From: an uncultured Eggerthellaceae bacterium
GTDB lineage: Bacteria; Actinomycetota; Coriobacteriia; Coriobacteriales; Eggerthellaceae
Direction: 5' to 3'
Assembly: GCA_947626195.1 (NCBI GenBank)
Contig: CANQRF010000003.1
Coordinates: 1 to 64,000 of the forward strand
Length of the DNA: 64,000 bases
Shown: in pieces, positions 1 through 9,939 of the stretch
How the letters are laid out: each line of letters opens with the position of its first letter
Position numbering within the stretch: position 1 is the stretch's first letter
The notes under the pieces: model-generated
Seen by the model: the letters and a program-made list of their open reading frames with translations, nothing else
What the model was told of the DNA's origin: nothing
Database searches by the model: none
Made by a program: the position numbers and the translations under genes

Positions 1-2
1 GC

Positions 3-53
3 AAAGCCTATGTCTTGTATAAGGGTATCGCAAACTTGGATGGGAGAATCTGA
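3..53 (+). CDS. Possible 3' end of an upstream gene
   Basis: One frame is open from the window edge to a TGA at 51-53 and ends KGIANLDGRI. The other two plus frames also give short readings, so this is only a possibility. About 140 bases without further coding signal follow before the next gene. No function can be named. Confidence 0.2.
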   Translation, partial: KAYVLYKGIANLDGRI

Positions 54-192
54 ACCCCCATCAACTTTACGCCGTCCCTTGCGCCCCTTGCGGGTTGCCT
101 TGGCGCAGCTGTTTCGATACCATCAAATAAAATAAGGCGAATTGCCGGATGGCCAGACGATGCCCAGGGAAAGCCCGAGCTGAAAGGAACCT

Positions 193-1938
193 GTGAACCA
201 AACCGCCCATAGCTCCCTGCACGATGAATCGCTAACGCGCCGACGCTTCATTTCCCTCGGCGCGCGGTTCGGCACAGGGTGCGTGCTTGCGGGTGGTTTG
301 GCGAGTCTGGCGGCTCTGTGCGGCTGTCAAGGCAGCCCGAGCGAGCCCTCGCCGCCGGCGGACAGCGATAGCACGGAGGCGCCCGAGACAGAGAAGGCCC
401 CGCCTGACCACATCATTCGAGCCGTCTTTGCGACCGATCGCTTCGAGCCCTTCCCCCCTTCGGCGACAAGCGCTCTTTCGGTGAGCTGGGGCTGGCATTG
501 CCTTGAGGGCCTTTACGACGTGGATCGGGTAACGTGGGAGACCTATCCCGCGCTCGCCGCCACCGCAGCGGAAAAGATCGATGAGCGCCAATGGCGCGTG
601 ACGCTTCGTGAAAATGCCGCATTCTCCGACGGAAGCCCCGTGCGGACAAGCGACGTCATCTCATGTTTCGATGCCTATCGCAGCGAACCGTCATTCAGCT
701 TTCTCTTGGATGCGATCGAGGAAATGAAGGCGCCGGACAGCACGCACATCGACATTACGACGAGTTCTTCCTTGGAAGACGGCATCGAAGACCTCCTCTC
801 TCTTGTGAAGGTCTTCTGCGAACGCGACGTCACAAAAGAGCCAGCGGACGAAACGGCATCCGACGCTCTCTGCGGAAGCGGCCCCTGGCGCCCCGCAACT
901 GCAGAAGAGCTCGCTTCGATTGCCGGCAAAGAAGACCTGAGCGGCTTCCTCTTCGCCGGAAGCACGGCGAACTCCTCCGCCGGCTCGCCGACGCCGTTCG
1001 GCTTCGTCCCCAACGAATACTACAACGGCCCCTATCCCGCGAAAGCACCCGCCATGGTCTGGGAGAACTCCGCTTTGCTTGAGAGGCGCGCAGAGCTTCT
1101 CATCGCGAAACGCGCAGACGTCGCGGCCGACCTCTCGCTTTCGAAGAGCTCTTCCCTTGCGAAGCGCCTCGATGAGACGAGAGCAACGCTCTCCCGTCTC
1201 GCCGGATGGTCCCCCACAGCCCTTGCCTTTCGTGGCGATAAGGCACCCTTTGACAGCACGGCGGTGCGGCAGGCGCTCTTCTCTGCGATCAATTACGATC
1301 GCATCATCGCGCGCACACTTTCGGGCAACGCCGAACCCGCCTCGTCGTTTCTCCCATCGAGCGCACCCGCCTTCCGTCGTGCCTCGACGGTCTATCGCTT
1401 CGATCTGGACAAGGCGCGCTACCTTCTCAACGAGGCAGCGCCCCTCTTAAGCCATGCGGGCATAAAGCTTGTGTACGAAAACGGCGACCTCATGGCCCTC
1501 GCCGAGGGCATCGCCGAATGCTGGAGGCTCCTTGAAATCGACGTCGAGCTCATCCCGCCAGAGCAACTTGGAGACGACGAACAAGGCAGCTCCTGCGACG
1601 TTCTGCTCTTCCGTGCCGGCTCGGCGCGATACAACGCGAATCCGCTGCTGACGCTTGCGTTGTTCTACGAGAATCCCGATTGGATGGATTTCTGCGCATG
1701 GCAGGAAACCCCCGCAGCACGGCAGATCTCACAACTGCTCAAGCAGGCCCGTCGGGCGAAGACGCGAAGCCACCGCGATGAGCTCTGCCAGGCTGCCATC
1801 GACGTCATGGCGGATGAGGCGATTCTCTATCCCCTCTTCTTCAACGACCAGCTGACCGGCTACGACGGTTCGGCGCTCGAAGGGTTCTCCCCGCTTCAAA
1901 CCGACGGTCTGTGGTTTCTCACCACCTCGGTAAGGTAG
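193..1938 (+). CDS. ABC transporter solute-binding protein, family 5 (oligopeptide type), Tat lipoprotein
   Basis: The protein has 581 residues and should be an extracytoplasmic lipoprotein that captures peptides or similar solutes for an ABC importer. The N terminus has a twin-arginine stretch TRRRFIS (about residues 15-21), a hydrophobic segment, and a lipobox ending LCGC (about residues 42-45), so it is probably exported folded by Tat and lipid-anchored. The body has the SBP_bac_5 pattern, including an ENAAFSDGSPVRTSDV stretch near residue 140 and C-terminal ILYPLFF. The start is GTG, preceded by AAAGGA about six bases upstream. No permease or ATPase genes lie beside it, so it is an orphan binding protein or pairs with genes outside the window. 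The substrate cannot be told from sequence. Confidence 0.85.
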   Translation: MNQTAHSSLHDESLTRRRFISLGARFGTGCVLAGGLASLAALCGCQGSPSEPSPPADSDSTEAPETEKAPPDHIIRAVFATDRFEPFPPSATSALSVSWGWHCLEGLYDVDRVTWETYPALAATAAEKIDERQWRVTLRENAAFSDGSPVRTSDVISCFDAYRSEPSFSFLLDAIEEMKAPDSTHIDITTSSSLEDGIEDLLSLVKVFCERDVTKEPADETASDALCGSGPWRPATAEELASIAGKEDLSGFLFAGSTANSSAGSPTPFGFVPNEYYNGPYPAKAPAMVWENSALLERRAELLIAKRADVAADLSLSKSSSLAKRLDETRATLSRLAGWSPTALAFRGDKAPFDSTAVRQALFSAINYDRIIARTLSGNAEPASSFLPSSAPAFRRASTVYRFDLDKARYLLNEAAPLLSHAGIKLVYENGDLMALAEGIAECWRLLEIDVELIPPEQLGDDEQGSSCDVLLFRAGSARYNANPLLTLALFYENPDWMDFCAWQETPAARQISQLLKQARRAKTRSHRDELCQAAIDVMADEAILYPLFFNDQLTGYDGSALEGFSPLQTDGLWFLTTSVR

Positions 1939-1994
1939 CGTGGCCGCCCGCCATACGTCGCCCCGTTGCACAATCATCTCGCCCCGCGCGACAA

Positions 1995-2029
1995 AAAGCC
2001 CCTCGCGTTTCAGCGGGAGGGGCTTTCAA
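1995..2029 (-). terminator. Rho-independent terminator after adk
   Basis: An inverted repeat, AAAGCCCCTC at 1995-2004 against GAGGGGCTTT at 2017-2026, lies between convergent genes. Read on the minus strand it is followed by TTTTTG, which fits termination of the long ribosomal-secY-adk transcript. It may also stop the plus-strand binding-protein transcript, although the plus-strand T run is only three bases. Confidence 0.8.
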
Positions 2030-2060
2030 CTTCAGCGATCAAATCGTGGAAGCGCGTAGG

Positions 2061-2690
2061 TTAAACGAGATGAAGCGCTTCTTTCACGTCCGCATACACC
2101 ACGTTGGGATCGCGGTCGCCATCGATCGTGACGAGGCGATCGCAGCCACGGTAGTAATCGATGAGCGGGCTCGTCTGCTTCTCGTACACGTCGAGGCGAT
2201 TGCGCACGGTCGCTTCATTGTCGTCGTCGCGCTGATACATCTCGCCTCCGCATACGGGGCATTTCTCGTCGGCGGCGGTGCCGATATGCCCGCATTCGCG
2301 GCAGATGCGACGGTTCGTCAGGCGCGCGATGATAACCTCAGGGTCGACATCGATGAGCAGCGCCGTGTCGAGCGGACGGGAAAGCTTCGAGAGCTCGGCG
2401 TCGAGCGCCACCGCCTGCGCCGTCGTGCGCGGAAAGCCATCGAGAATGAAGCCCGCCTCGGTATCGGGCTCATTGAGACGCTCCGACACGAGTCCGATGA
2501 TCACCTCATCGGGAACAAGTTCGCCCGCATCCATGAAGCTCTTTGCCTTCTGACCGAGCGGCGTGCCCGCGGCCACCGCCGCACGGAGCATGTCGCCGGT
2601 CGAGATGTGCGGCGTGCCGAATTCATCGACAAGTTTGTCTGCCTGTGTTCCTTTTCCGGCGCCCGGTGCGCCCAACAACACGATGTTCAT
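2061..2690 (-). CDS. adk: Adenylate kinase
   Basis: Adenylate kinase interconverts ATP + AMP and 2 ADP in the cytoplasm. The start at MNIVLLG gives 209 residues and puts the P-loop GAPGAGKGTQ at residues 7-16; a GAAGGGAAGGA stretch lies upstream. The AMP-binding signature DGFPRTTAQA is present. The LID domain carries a four-cysteine zinc site (CRECGH and CPVCGG), the long Gram-positive type. It sits 93 bases after secY, as in the classic spc operon, but here it is the last gene: map, infA and rpmJ do not follow, and a terminator comes next. Confidence 0.97.
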   Translation of the reverse strand: MNIVLLGAPGAGKGTQADKLVDEFGTPHISTGDMLRAAVAAGTPLGQKAKSFMDAGELVPDEVIIGLVSERLNEPDTEAGFILDGFPRTTAQAVALDAELSKLSRPLDTALLIDVDPEVIIARLTNRRICRECGHIGTAADEKCPVCGGEMYQRDDDNEATVRNRLDVYEKQTSPLIDYYRGCDRLVTIDGDRDPNVVYADVKEALHLV

Positions 2691-2783
2691 GAAGAATATC
2701 CTTCCCTTCAAACCAACCACATACGTGTTATGACTCTCCTGAGAACTCCCTGCGGTCTGAGCGCTCGGCGCCCAGACCGAAAC

Positions 2784-4064
2784 CTATTTAAAGAACCCGT
2801 CGTAGTTGTGCATCTTCAGCTGGCTCTCCACCTTGCTCATCGTGTCGAGCGCAACGCCGATCATGATGAGGATCGAGGTGCCGCCGAAAGCCTGCACAAG
2901 CTGATTTCCGGTAAAATAGAAGATGATCGTCGGGATGACGGCGATCAACGCGATGAACAGGCCGCCGGGCAACGTGACGTGGTTGATGACGTCTTTGATG
3001 TATTGCACCGTTGCGCTTCCCGGACGGATGCCCGGAATAAAGCCGCCCTGCTTGCGGATGTTGTCGGCCGTTTCCTCGGGGTTGAAGACCATCGACGTGT
3101 AGAAATACGCGAAGAACACGATGAGTATCACGGTCAGTATCCAGTTGAGCCAGCCCGTTGAGATCGTATTCGCGAACGCCGTCAGCCAATCGATGTTGAA
3201 GATCGCCGCCAGCTGCGCGGGAAAATAGATCAGGCAGCTTGCGAAGATGATCGGGATGACACCCGCCGCATTCACCTTCAAGGGGATGTAGGTGGTCTGT
3301 CCGCCCATCATGCGACGGCCCTGAACGCGTTTCGCGTAGTTCACCGGAATGCGGCGCTGAGCACGCTCGACGAAGATGATGAGCGGCACGCATGCCGCCA
3401 CGACGGCGACAATCAGGACGGTCATCGCGATGCCCATCCCCATGTCGGCAGTCAGGTTGACCGATGAGAAGAGGGCCGCGGGAACGCGCGAAACGATCGA
3501 GATGAAGATGATGAGCGACATGCCGTTGCCGATTCCTCGCTGGGTGATGAGCTCGCCCATCCACATGATGAGCGCGGTGCCCACGACGAGCGTGAACACG
3601 ATGATGACATCGGTCAGCCAGAGAGGCACCTCATCCGAGAAGGTGACGCCGTAGGCGGGCGACTGGAACAGCAACAGATAGCCGATGGCGTTGATGAGGC
3701 CGAGACCCAGCGTAAGATAGCGTGTGACCTGCGTGATCTTACGACGGCCCGCATCGCCTTCCTTCGCCCAACGACCCACTGCGGGAATGACGCCCTGCAT
3801 GAGCTGCATGATGATCGACGCGGTGATGTAGGGCATGATTCCGAGCGAGAACACGGAGAAATTCGAGAGCGCCCCGCCGGTGAAGAGGTCGAGCATCGTC
3901 ATCGCGACGCCCGTGTCAGCGAACGCGTTGGCGAATTCCGCAAAGGGGATGCCCGGCACCGGCACATAGGCGCCAAAGCGATATAACGCCAAGATCCCGA
4001 GCGTGAAGAGGATCTTCTTCCGAAGCTCGGGAACCTTGAATGCTTCTATGATAGAAGTCAGCAA
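2784..4064 (-). CDS. secY: Preprotein translocase subunit SecY
   Basis: This is the channel subunit of the SecYEG translocon: 426 residues with ten predicted membrane spans. Family landmarks include NFSVFSLGIMPYITASIIMQ in the second-span region, the cytoplasmic loop QGRRMMGGQTTYIPLKVN, and the C-terminal NYDGFFK. The start codon is TTG (read as Met in MLTSIIEAFKVPEL) and it overlaps the end of rplO by seven bases, which suggests translational coupling. GGAAAGG lies about 11 bases upstream inside rplO. The linkage rplO-secY-adk is the standard spc arrangement. Confidence 0.97.
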   Translation of the reverse strand: MLTSIIEAFKVPELRKKILFTLGILALYRFGAYVPVPGIPFAEFANAFADTGVAMTMLDLFTGGALSNFSVFSLGIMPYITASIIMQLMQGVIPAVGRWAKEGDAGRRKITQVTRYLTLGLGLINAIGYLLLFQSPAYGVTFSDEVPLWLTDVIIVFTLVVGTALIMWMGELITQRGIGNGMSLIIFISIVSRVPAALFSSVNLTADMGMGIAMTVLIVAVVAACVPLIIFVERAQRRIPVNYAKRVQGRRMMGGQTTYIPLKVNAAGVIPIIFASCLIYFPAQLAAIFNIDWLTAFANTISTGWLNWILTVILIVFFAYFYTSMVFNPEETADNIRKQGGFIPGIRPGSATVQYIKDVINHVTLPGGLFIALIAVIPTIIFYFTGNQLVQAFGGTSILIMIGVALDTMSKVESQLKMHNYDGFFK

Positions 4065-4492
4065 ACCGGCTCTACCTTTCCGCCTGCAGCCTCAATCTTT
4101 TCCTGCGCAGACTTCGACACCTTGTCGACGCGCACCGTAAGGGCGATCGAGATCTCGCCATTGCCAAGCACTTTGACGGGATCGGTGTCGTGCTTAATGA
4201 TACCCTTTTCCCGAAGCGTCGTGGCGTCGACCACATCGCCGTCGGAGAATTTCCTCTGAAGGCGATCGACGTTCACGGCAATGTATTCGATGCGGTTCGG
4301 GTTGCGGAAGCCCGGCAGCTTCGGCAAACGACGCGCCAAGGGGGTCTGGCCACCCTCGAAACCTGCTTTCTTGCCACCGCCGGCACGCGAGAGCTGGCCG
4401 TTCTGGCCACGGCCGGCGGTCTTGTCGCCGCGACCGACGCGCTTGCGCTTCTTGGTGGCACCCTCAGCGGGACGCAGATCTTTGATTTCCAT
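4058..4492 (-). CDS. rplO: 50S ribosomal protein L15
   Basis: This 144-residue large-subunit protein has the basic glycine-rich N-terminal tail typical of L15 (KRVGRGDKTAGRGQNGQ, about residues 18-34) that threads into 23S rRNA, followed by GFEGGQTPLARRLPKLPGF. Its TGA stop lies inside the beginning of secY. It follows rpmD with a 79-base gap, in the usual spc order. Confidence 0.97.
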   Translation of the reverse strand: MEIKDLRPAEGATKKRKRVGRGDKTAGRGQNGQLSRAGGGKKAGFEGGQTPLARRLPKLPGFRNPNRIEYIAVNVDRLQRKFSDGDVVDATTLREKGIIKHDTDPVKVLGNGEISIALTVRVDKVSKSAQEKIEAAGGKVEPVC

Positions 4493-4571
4493 ATTTATTG
4501 CTCCTTTTCGCTCAACGGGCCAAAGCGCCCGCGCTCGCAGCTCGCTGCCAGCTCACTTTCGATGTTTGGTC

Positions 4572-4760
4572 CTATTCCTCCACGCTCACAAGGTGCTTGA
4601 CCTTGAAAACCATGCCCCGTACCGAGGGGTTGTCCGGCAATTCCACCGTACGGCCGATTTTGCCGAGATGAAGCGCCTTGAGGGTCCTTCCCTGATCGGC
4701 AGGGCAGGAGTTCGCGCTCCTGACCTGAGTGATGCGCAAGGTCTTTTTCTCTTCCGCCAT
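4572..4760 (-). CDS. rpmD: 50S ribosomal protein L30
   Basis: A 62-residue L30 of the short bacterial type, a ferredoxin-like small protein of the large subunit. The pattern KTLRITQVRS, then QGRTLKALHLGKIGRTVELPDNPSVRGM, matches the family. It follows rpsE after three bases, so the two are probably translationally coupled. Confidence 0.95.
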   Translation of the reverse strand: MAEEKKTLRITQVRSANSCPADQGRTLKALHLGKIGRTVELPDNPSVRGMVFKVKHLVSVEE

Positions 4761-4763
4761 CGT

Positions 4764-5285
4764 TTATGCCTCCTTGCGACCGAAGATCTCTCCGACAGAC
4801 TTATCTCTGCGTGCGGCCACCTCGCGAGGGCTCTGCATCGATTTCAGCCCTTCAGCTGCCGCTTTGACGATGTTCATCGCATTGTTGGTGCCGAGCGACT
4901 TGGTGATGACATTCTGCACGCCCGCGAGCTCCATGATCGCACGCACCGGTCCGCCGGCCATGACGCCGGTGCCGGGAACGGCGGGCTTGATGAGCACGCG
5001 ACCCGCACCGTATTCGCCCATAGCCTCGTGGGGCACCGTTCCGTCGGCGGTCAGCGGAACCTCGAACATGTTCTTCTTCGCGTCCTCGACGCCCTTCTTG
5101 ATGGCGTTGGGAACCTCTTGGGACTTCCCCATGCCGACGCCGACATGGCCCAAGCCGTCTCCGACGACGACAAGCGCGGTCAGTGAGAAACGGCGACCGC
5201 CCTTGACGACCTTCGAGACGCGATTGATGTAGACGACGCGCTCCTGAAGCTCCGGAGCCGTGCTTTCTTGCTGTTTACGAGCCAT
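4764..5285 (-). CDS. rpsE: 30S ribosomal protein S5
   Basis: The protein has 173 residues and belongs to the small-subunit mRNA-entry and decoding-fidelity region. The N-terminal double-stranded RNA-binding part [20 protein letters not shown] and the glycine-rich [19 protein letters not shown] loop are intact, followed by the conserved [20 protein letters not shown]. It lies between rplR and rpmD, as usual. Confidence 0.97.
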   Translation of the reverse strand: MARKQQESTAPELQERVVYINRVSKVVKGGRRFSLTALVVVGDGLGHVGVGMGKSQEVPNAIKKGVEDAKKNMFEVPLTADGTVPHEAMGEYGAGRVLIKPAVPGTGVMAGGPVRAIMELAGVQNVITKSLGTNNAMNIVKAAAEGLKSMQSPREVAARRDKSVGEIFGRKEA

Positions 5286-5299
5286 TCGTCAGATCCCTT

Positions 5300-5668
5300 C
5301 TAGAATTTCAGTCCGGCTTTGCGGCATGCGTCGGCAAGCGCTTTGACGCGTCCGTGATAGAGATTGCCGCCGCGGTCGAAGACCACCTCGGTGATGCCTG
5401 CCTCGTTCGCCGCATGACCGACGATTTCGCCGAACGCCTCGGCGCCTTCCACATTCGCGCCGTTTTTGCCGGTCTTCTTGAAATCGGGACCGAGCGTCGA
5501 TATGCCGAACAACGTTTTACGGGCAACGTCGTCGACGAATTGGACGTAGATGTTCGAATTGCTTCGGGTGACGCAGAGCCGTGGACGCTGCGCCGTACCA
5601 CTCACCTTGCCGCGCACACGACGATGGCGACGGGCAAGGGCAGCTTGCTTTTTCTTCAGCCTCTTCAT
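5300..5668 (-). CDS. rplR: 50S ribosomal protein L18
   Basis: This 122-residue protein binds 5S rRNA with L5. It has the basic N terminus [17 protein letters not shown], the core [20 protein letters not shown] and the C-terminal [26 protein letters not shown] signature. It is 14 bases from rpsE, in standard order. Confidence 0.97.
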   Translation of the reverse strand: MKRLKKKQAALARRHRRVRGKVSGTAQRPRLCVTRSNSNIYVQFVDDVARKTLFGISTLGPDFKKTGKNGANVEGAEAFGEIVGHAANEAGITEVVFDRGGNLYHGRVKALADACRKAGLKF

Positions 5669-5691
5669 GATTTCCCTTCAATCAGCCCTGA

Positions 5692-6231
5692 TTAGTCTTT
5701 GCCTGCTTTGCCGACCTTGCGACGGACGTATTCGCCCTCGTAGCGGATGCCCTTGCCCTTGTAGGGCTCGGGTTTGCGCCATTCGCGGATGTTGGCGGCT
5801 ATCTGTCCGACCTGCTCTTTGGAAGGCCCGCTCACGATGATCTCGGTTTGCGACGGCACCTCAAAGGTGATGCTCTCGGGCGCCTTCACGAGCACCGGAT
5901 GGGAGTAACCGAGCTGCATTTCCAAATCGCGGCCCTTGAGCGCGGCACGATAGCCGACGCCGACGAGCTGCAGTTTCTTCGAAAATCCTGTCGAGACGCC
6001 GACGACCATGTTGTTGATGAGGGTGCGCGTGAGCCCATGGAGGCTCTTTGCCTGACGGGAGTCGTCGGGACGCGTCACCACGATGGTGTCCCCTTCCTGC
6101 GCGATGGAGATGAGGGGCGCGAAGGAGCGGGTAAGGGTTCCCTTCGGGCCTTTCACCGTGACCGTATGGCCATCGATCGTCACTTCGACGCCGGCGGGAA
6201 CGGTGATGGGCATTCTACCGATACGTGACAT
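5692..6231 (-). CDS. rplF: 50S ribosomal protein L6
   Basis: L6 sits near the factor-binding site of the large subunit. The 179 residues form two similar RNA-binding folds. The family C-terminal signature [19 protein letters not shown] is present, and the start [15 protein letters not shown] is typical. It begins 10 bases after rpsH ends. Confidence 0.97.
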   Translation of the reverse strand: MSRIGRMPITVPAGVEVTIDGHTVTVKGPKGTLTRSFAPLISIAQEGDTIVVTRPDDSRQAKSLHGLTRTLINNMVVGVSTGFSKKLQLVGVGYRAALKGRDLEMQLGYSHPVLVKAPESITFEVPSQTEIIVSGPSKEQVGQIAANIREWRKPEPYKGKGIRYEGEYVRRKVGKAGKD

Positions 6232-6241
6232 CGCAACCTCC

Positions 6242-6640
6242 CTACCAGATATAGGCGATCACTTCGCCGCCGACGCCCTTGAGGCGTGCGTCGCGGTCGG
6301 CCATGACGCCAAGACTCGTGGATATGATTGCGGTGCCTAAGCCGCCCAACACGCGCGGAAGCTGATCCTTGCCAGCATAGACGCGCAGCCCGGGCTTCGA
6401 GATGCGCTTGATGCCGCGGATGGTCTTCGCCTTCTTCGGACCGTACTTCAGCGTGATCTCCAAAATTGCGCGCGGCTTGCTCTCGATGACGTCGTATCGC
6501 TGGATGTAGCCCTCTTCCTGCATGATACGAACGATCTCGACAAGCTTCTTGCTCGACGGCATGGAGACTTTCTCCTTGCCGGCAGACTGCCCGTTGCGCA
6601 CACGGGTCAACATGTCTGCTATGGGATCGGTCATGGTCAT
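6242..6640 (-). CDS. rpsH: 30S ribosomal protein S8
   Basis: This 132-residue protein is a central-domain 16S rRNA binder and, in E. coli, the translational repressor of the spc operon. It shows [14 protein letters not shown] at the N terminus and [11 protein letters not shown] at the C terminus. Two in-frame ATG codons (6640 and 6634) follow GGAGATTATGTAA; the first is used here. A 105-base gap separates it from rpsN, the longest in this part of the cluster, with no clear promoter or terminator. Confidence 0.96.
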   Translation of the reverse strand: MTMTDPIADMLTRVRNGQSAGKEKVSMPSSKKLVEIVRIMQEEGYIQRYDVIESKPRAILEITLKYGPKKAKTIRGIKRISKPGLRVYAGKDQLPRVLGGLGTAIISTSLGVMADRDARLKGVGGEVIAYIW

Positions 6641-6745
6641 TTACATAATCTCCTTTGGTCTATGATGAGCGCGGCATTCGGTTCACAGCCACCCATGGCG
6701 GTTGCGCCTGTCATGCCGGCACACACCTCTTCGCGCCTCAAACCC

Positions 6746-6931
6746 CTACCATGAGGATTTGGTGACGCCGGGCAGTTCGCCTTTGTTGGCAAGTTCGCGC
6801 ACGCATATACGGCACAGACCGAACTTGCGATAGTAGCCGCGAGGACGTCCGCAGCGGGCGCAGCGGTTATGCTGGCGCGTCGAGAACTTCGGCTCGCGTT
6901 TCGCCTTGGCGATCATCGATTTTTTTGCCAT
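6746..6931 (-). CDS. rpsN: 30S ribosomal protein S14, zinc-binding type
   Basis: This is the short 61-residue S14 (type Z). It keeps the zinc ribbon as two CxxC pairs (CARCG at about residues 24-28 and CRIC at about 39-42), so it is the zinc-dependent C+ form and not the longer zinc-free paralogue. It lies between rplE and rpsH in standard order. Confidence 0.96.
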   Translation of the reverse strand: MAKKSMIAKAKREPKFSTRQHNRCARCGRPRGYYRKFGLCRICVRELANKGELPGVTKSSW

Positions 6932-6992
6932 TCAGTTCCTTCTTTCCTTACGGTAAGGCCCAAAGGCCCTTATTGCCAAAGTATGGGCGGTG

Positions 6993-7547
6993 CTATTCCT
7001 TCGTGCGCGCAAACGGGAAGCCGAGCGCGACGAAGAGCGCACGGGCCTGCTCATCGGTTTCCGCCGTGGTCACGAACGCGATGTCCATGCCGCGCGTCCG
7101 GTCGATCTTATCGTAATCGATCTCCGGAAAGATGAGCTGCTCGGTGATGCCGAGCGAATAGTTGCCGTGCCCGTCGAACGAATCGTTCGGAATGCCGCGG
7201 AAGTCGCGCACGCGCGGGATGGCGGTCGCCAGCAGGCGATCGAGGAATTCCCACATACGGTCGCCACGCAAGGTCACCTTGCAGCCGATGGCCTGTCCGG
7301 CGCGGATCTTGAAGCCGGCGATCGATTTCTTCGCGCGGCGAACGCACGGCTGCTGACCGGTGATGACGCGCATGTCGTTCATCGCACCGTCGAGCAGCTT
7401 GGCATCCTGAGCCGCACGCCCGACGCCCATGTTCACGACGATCTTCTCAAGGCGCGGAACTTGGTTGATGTTGGCGATGTTGAGCTCACGCTCGAGCTGA
7501 GGCACCAATTCGGTCTTGTACTTTTCCTTCAAGCGAGGTGTTGCCAT
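6993..7547 (-). CDS. rplE: 50S ribosomal protein L5
   Basis: This 184-residue protein of the central protuberance binds 5S rRNA and contacts the P-site tRNA. Family landmarks are [14 protein letters not shown] near residue 35, [20 protein letters not shown], and [13 protein letters not shown]. It follows rplX with a 13-base gap. Confidence 0.97.
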   Translation of the reverse strand: MATPRLKEKYKTELVPQLERELNIANINQVPRLEKIVVNMGVGRAAQDAKLLDGAMNDMRVITGQQPCVRRAKKSIAGFKIRAGQAIGCKVTLRGDRMWEFLDRLLATAIPRVRDFRGIPNDSFDGHGNYSLGITEQLIFPEIDYDKIDRTRGMDIAFVTTAETDEQARALFVALGFPFARTKE

Positions 7548-7560
7548 TATCCTATACCTC

Positions 7561-7896
7561 TCAGTCGATGTCTTTGCCGCACTTCTTGCACACGCGGACT
7601 TTCTTGCCCTCGACTACGCGATGGCCGATTCGCGTCGGCTTGTTGCAGCTGGGGCACACGAGCATCACGTTGGATGCATGCAGCGGCGCTTCCAGCGTGG
7701 AGATGCCACCTTGGGGGTTCGCCTGCGTGGGGCGCATGGCCTTCTTCACCATGTTCACCTTTTCCACAACGACCCGATTGTCTTGGGGAAGAGCGCGCCT
7801 CACTTCGCCCTGCTTGCCCTTGTCCTTGCCGGCGAGAACGACGACCGTATCGCCCTTCTTCACGTGCAACTTGTTCTTTTTCACATCTTTTTTCAT
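7561..7896 (-). CDS. rplX: 50S ribosomal protein L24
   Basis: L24 is an early assembly protein near the tunnel exit. The 111 residues have the KOW motif [20 protein letters not shown] at about 13-32. The C-terminal part carries two cysteine pairs (CPSC and CKKC) that could bind zinc, a feature of some but not all L24 proteins. It follows rplN closely. Confidence 0.96.
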   Translation of the reverse strand: MKKDVKKNKLHVKKGDTVVVLAGKDKGKQGEVRRALPQDNRVVVEKVNMVKKAMRPTQANPQGGISTLEAPLHASNVMLVCPSCNKPTRIGHRVVEGKKVRVCKKCGKDID

Positions 7897-7908
7897 GAAT
7901 ACGACCCC

Positions 7909-8277
7909 TTACAGCGTTTCCGGAGCCAACGAGACGATTCTCATGTAGCGCTTGTCACGCAGCTCACGCGCGACCGGCCCGAAGATACGGGTGCCGCGCG
8001 GCGTGCCGTCGTTGTTGATGAGAACGCAGGCGTTCTGGTCAAAGCGGATGTAGGATCCGTCGTTGCGGCGGATCTGCTTCTTCACGCGCACGATGACGCA
8101 ACGAACGACGTCGCCCTTCTTCACCGGCGCGTTCGGCACTGCCTCTTTCACGCTGCAGATGATCACATCGCCGAGCCCCGCATAGCGGCGCTTCGAGCCG
8201 CCGAGAACCTTGATGCACTGCACCTTGCGGGCGCCCGAGTTGTCCGCAACCGCGAGCATTGTCTGCATCTGAATCAT
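7909..8277 (-). CDS. rplN: 50S ribosomal protein L14
   Basis: The 122-residue protein sits at the subunit interface. It has the L14 signature [17 protein letters not shown] near the N terminus and [15 protein letters not shown] near the C terminus. It lies between rpsQ and rplX, in standard order. Confidence 0.97.
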   Translation of the reverse strand: MIQMQTMLAVADNSGARKVQCIKVLGGSKRRYAGLGDVIICSVKEAVPNAPVKKGDVVRCVIVRVKKQIRRNDGSYIRFDQNACVLINNDGTPRGTRIFGPVARELRDKRYMRIVSLAPETL

Positions 8278-8324
8278 TGTTCTAACCTAGCTTTCCGTAT
8301 GTCACTGCGACAAAGCGCTGCGCG

Positions 8325-8594
8325 CTATTTCGCTTTCTCCACGATCTTCACCAGACGCCAACGCTTCATCTTGGAAAGCGGGCGCGTTTCCATGATCTGC
8401 ACGGTATCGCCAATGCCCGCCTCGTTGTTTTCGTCGTGGGCGTGAAACTTCTTCGTCGTGGTGATCATCTTGCCATAGACCGGATGGGGCTTGCGCTCCT
8501 TGATCTGCACCACGATGGTCTTGTCGTTCACGTCGCTCACGACGACGCCCTGACGGACCTTGCGAGCGTTTCTTTTCTCTTCCATGTCGCTCAT
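8325..8594 (-). CDS. rpsQ: 30S ribosomal protein S17
   Basis: This 89-residue OB-fold protein binds 16S rRNA early in assembly. It has the family core [27 protein letters not shown] and the C-terminal [21 protein letters not shown]. It follows rpmC after 10 bases. Confidence 0.96.
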   Translation of the reverse strand: MSDMEEKRNARKVRQGVVVSDVNDKTIVVQIKERKPHPVYGKMITTTKKFHAHDENNEAGIGDTVQIMETRPLSKMKRWRLVKIVEKAK

Positions 8595-8604
8595 CCTTTC
8601 TCGC

Positions 8605-8799
8605 CTACGCGCTCAACTCGCGAGCACGCATCTCGGTCTGGATGCGCGCGATGTCTTTTTTCACTTGCTTGACACGGGCGGTGTTGTCGAGCTGGCTCGT
8701 CGCCATCTGGAAGCGCAGGTTGAACAACTCAGCACGCGCCTCCTTCAGCTTCGCCTGCAAGTCCTCGCCGGTCAGCTCTCGAATTTCAGCCGGTTTCAT
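8605..8799 (-). CDS. rpmC: 50S ribosomal protein L29
   Basis: A 64-residue two-helix protein at the tunnel exit, close to where trigger factor and SRP dock. The pattern [27 protein letters not shown] is typical. Its ATG overlaps the TAA stop of rplP by one base (TAATG), so the two are translationally coupled. Confidence 0.96.
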   Translation of the reverse strand: MKPAEIRELTGEDLQAKLKEARAELFNLRFQMATSQLDNTARVKQVKKDIARIQTEMRARELSA

Positions 8800-9221
8800 T
8801 ATGCCTGCCCCTCCGTCTCACGCGTTACGATCTTGCATTTGATGGGCAGCTTGTTGATAGCCAGACGCAGTGCCTCTTTTGCCGTCTCCTCGTCAACGCC
8901 GTCGATCTCGAACATGATGCGACCGGGTTTGACGACGGCAACCCATCCTTCGGGATTGCCTTTGCCGGATCCCATGCGGGTCTCGGCGGGTTTCTTCGTA
9001 ATGGGCTTGTCGGGGAAGATGTTGATCCACACCTTGCCGCCACGGCGCATACGACGGGTCATGGCAACACGAGCAGCCTCAATTTGACGGTTCGTGATCC
9101 AGTGCGCCTCGAGCGCCTGGATGCCGTAGGAGCCATAGTTCAGGCGCGTGCCGCCCTTGGCCTTCCCTTTCATCGAACCGCGTTGCACCTTGCGGTGCTT
9201 CACGCGCTTAGGAACTAACAT
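8799..9221 (-). CDS. rplP: 50S ribosomal protein L16
   Basis: This 140-residue protein lies near the A site and peptidyl-transferase centre. It has the family motifs [37 protein letters not shown], and the RMGSGKG loop. It is coupled to both neighbours by TAATG overlaps (rpsC upstream, rpmC downstream). Confidence 0.97.
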   Translation of the reverse strand: MLVPKRVKHRKVQRGSMKGKAKGGTRLNYGSYGIQALEAHWITNRQIEAARVAMTRRMRRGGKVWINIFPDKPITKKPAETRMGSGKGNPEGWVAVVKPGRIMFEIDGVDEETAKEALRLAINKLPIKCKIVTRETEGQA

Positions 9222-9934
9222 TATCGAGCACCTCTTTCGTTGCGGTCGTTACGACGCGGACGGCTGGGACGCGAAGCGCCCTCGAGAGCCGGTTGCGGGG
9301 GCTTCTGGCCGGGCAGCATGTCGCCGTGGTACACCCACACCTGCACGCCGATGGAGCCCATCGTCGTCGCAGCGGTAGTGAATCCGTAGTCGATCTTCGC
9401 GCGCAGGGTGTGCAGCGGCACACGGCCTTCGCGGTACCACTCGCGGCGGCTCATCTCTGCGCCGCCGAGGCGGCCGGAGCACTGGATGCGGATGCCCTTC
9501 GCGCCGCTCTTCATCGCCGACTGAACGGCCTTGCGCATCGCGCGGCGGAACGCCACGCGGCCCTCGATCTGCTCAGCCACCGATTGGGCGATGAGCTCCG
9601 CGTCGAGCTCGGGACGCTTGATCTCGACGACCTCGACGGACACGGTGCCGTTCGCCACGGTCTCGAGCTTTTTGCGAAGCGCGTCGATCTCGGCGCCCTT
9701 CTTGCCGATCACCACGCCCGGACGGGCCGTCGTGATGATGATTTTGATCTTATCGCCGGCACGCTCGATCTCGACCTTCGAGACCGCTGCATGGACGAGC
9801 TGCTTGTCAAGAAACTTCCTGATTGCCAGGTCGTTTTCCAACATCGCCGCATAGTCCTTGTCGGCATACCAACGGCTACGCCAATCTTCGGTGATCCCAA
9901 GGCGAAAACCGGTGGGGCTTACTTTTTGACCCAT
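9221..9934 (-). CDS. rpsC: 30S ribosomal protein S3
   Basis: S3 is part of the mRNA-entry helicase site. The 237 residues include the KH domain with [18 protein letters not shown] near residue 75 and the C-terminal domain with [22 protein letters not shown] basic tail ends the protein. Its stop overlaps the start of rplP. Confidence 0.97.
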   Translation of the reverse strand: MGQKVSPTGFRLGITEDWRSRWYADKDYAAMLENDLAIRKFLDKQLVHAAVSKVEIERAGDKIKIIITTARPGVVIGKKGAEIDALRKKLETVANGTVSVEVVEIKRPELDAELIAQSVAEQIEGRVAFRRAMRKAVQSAMKSGAKGIRIQCSGRLGGAEMSRREWYREGRVPLHTLRAKIDYGFTTAATTMGSIGVQVWVYHGDMLPGQKPPQPALEGASRPSRPRRNDRNERGAR

Positions 9935-9939
9935 AGAAC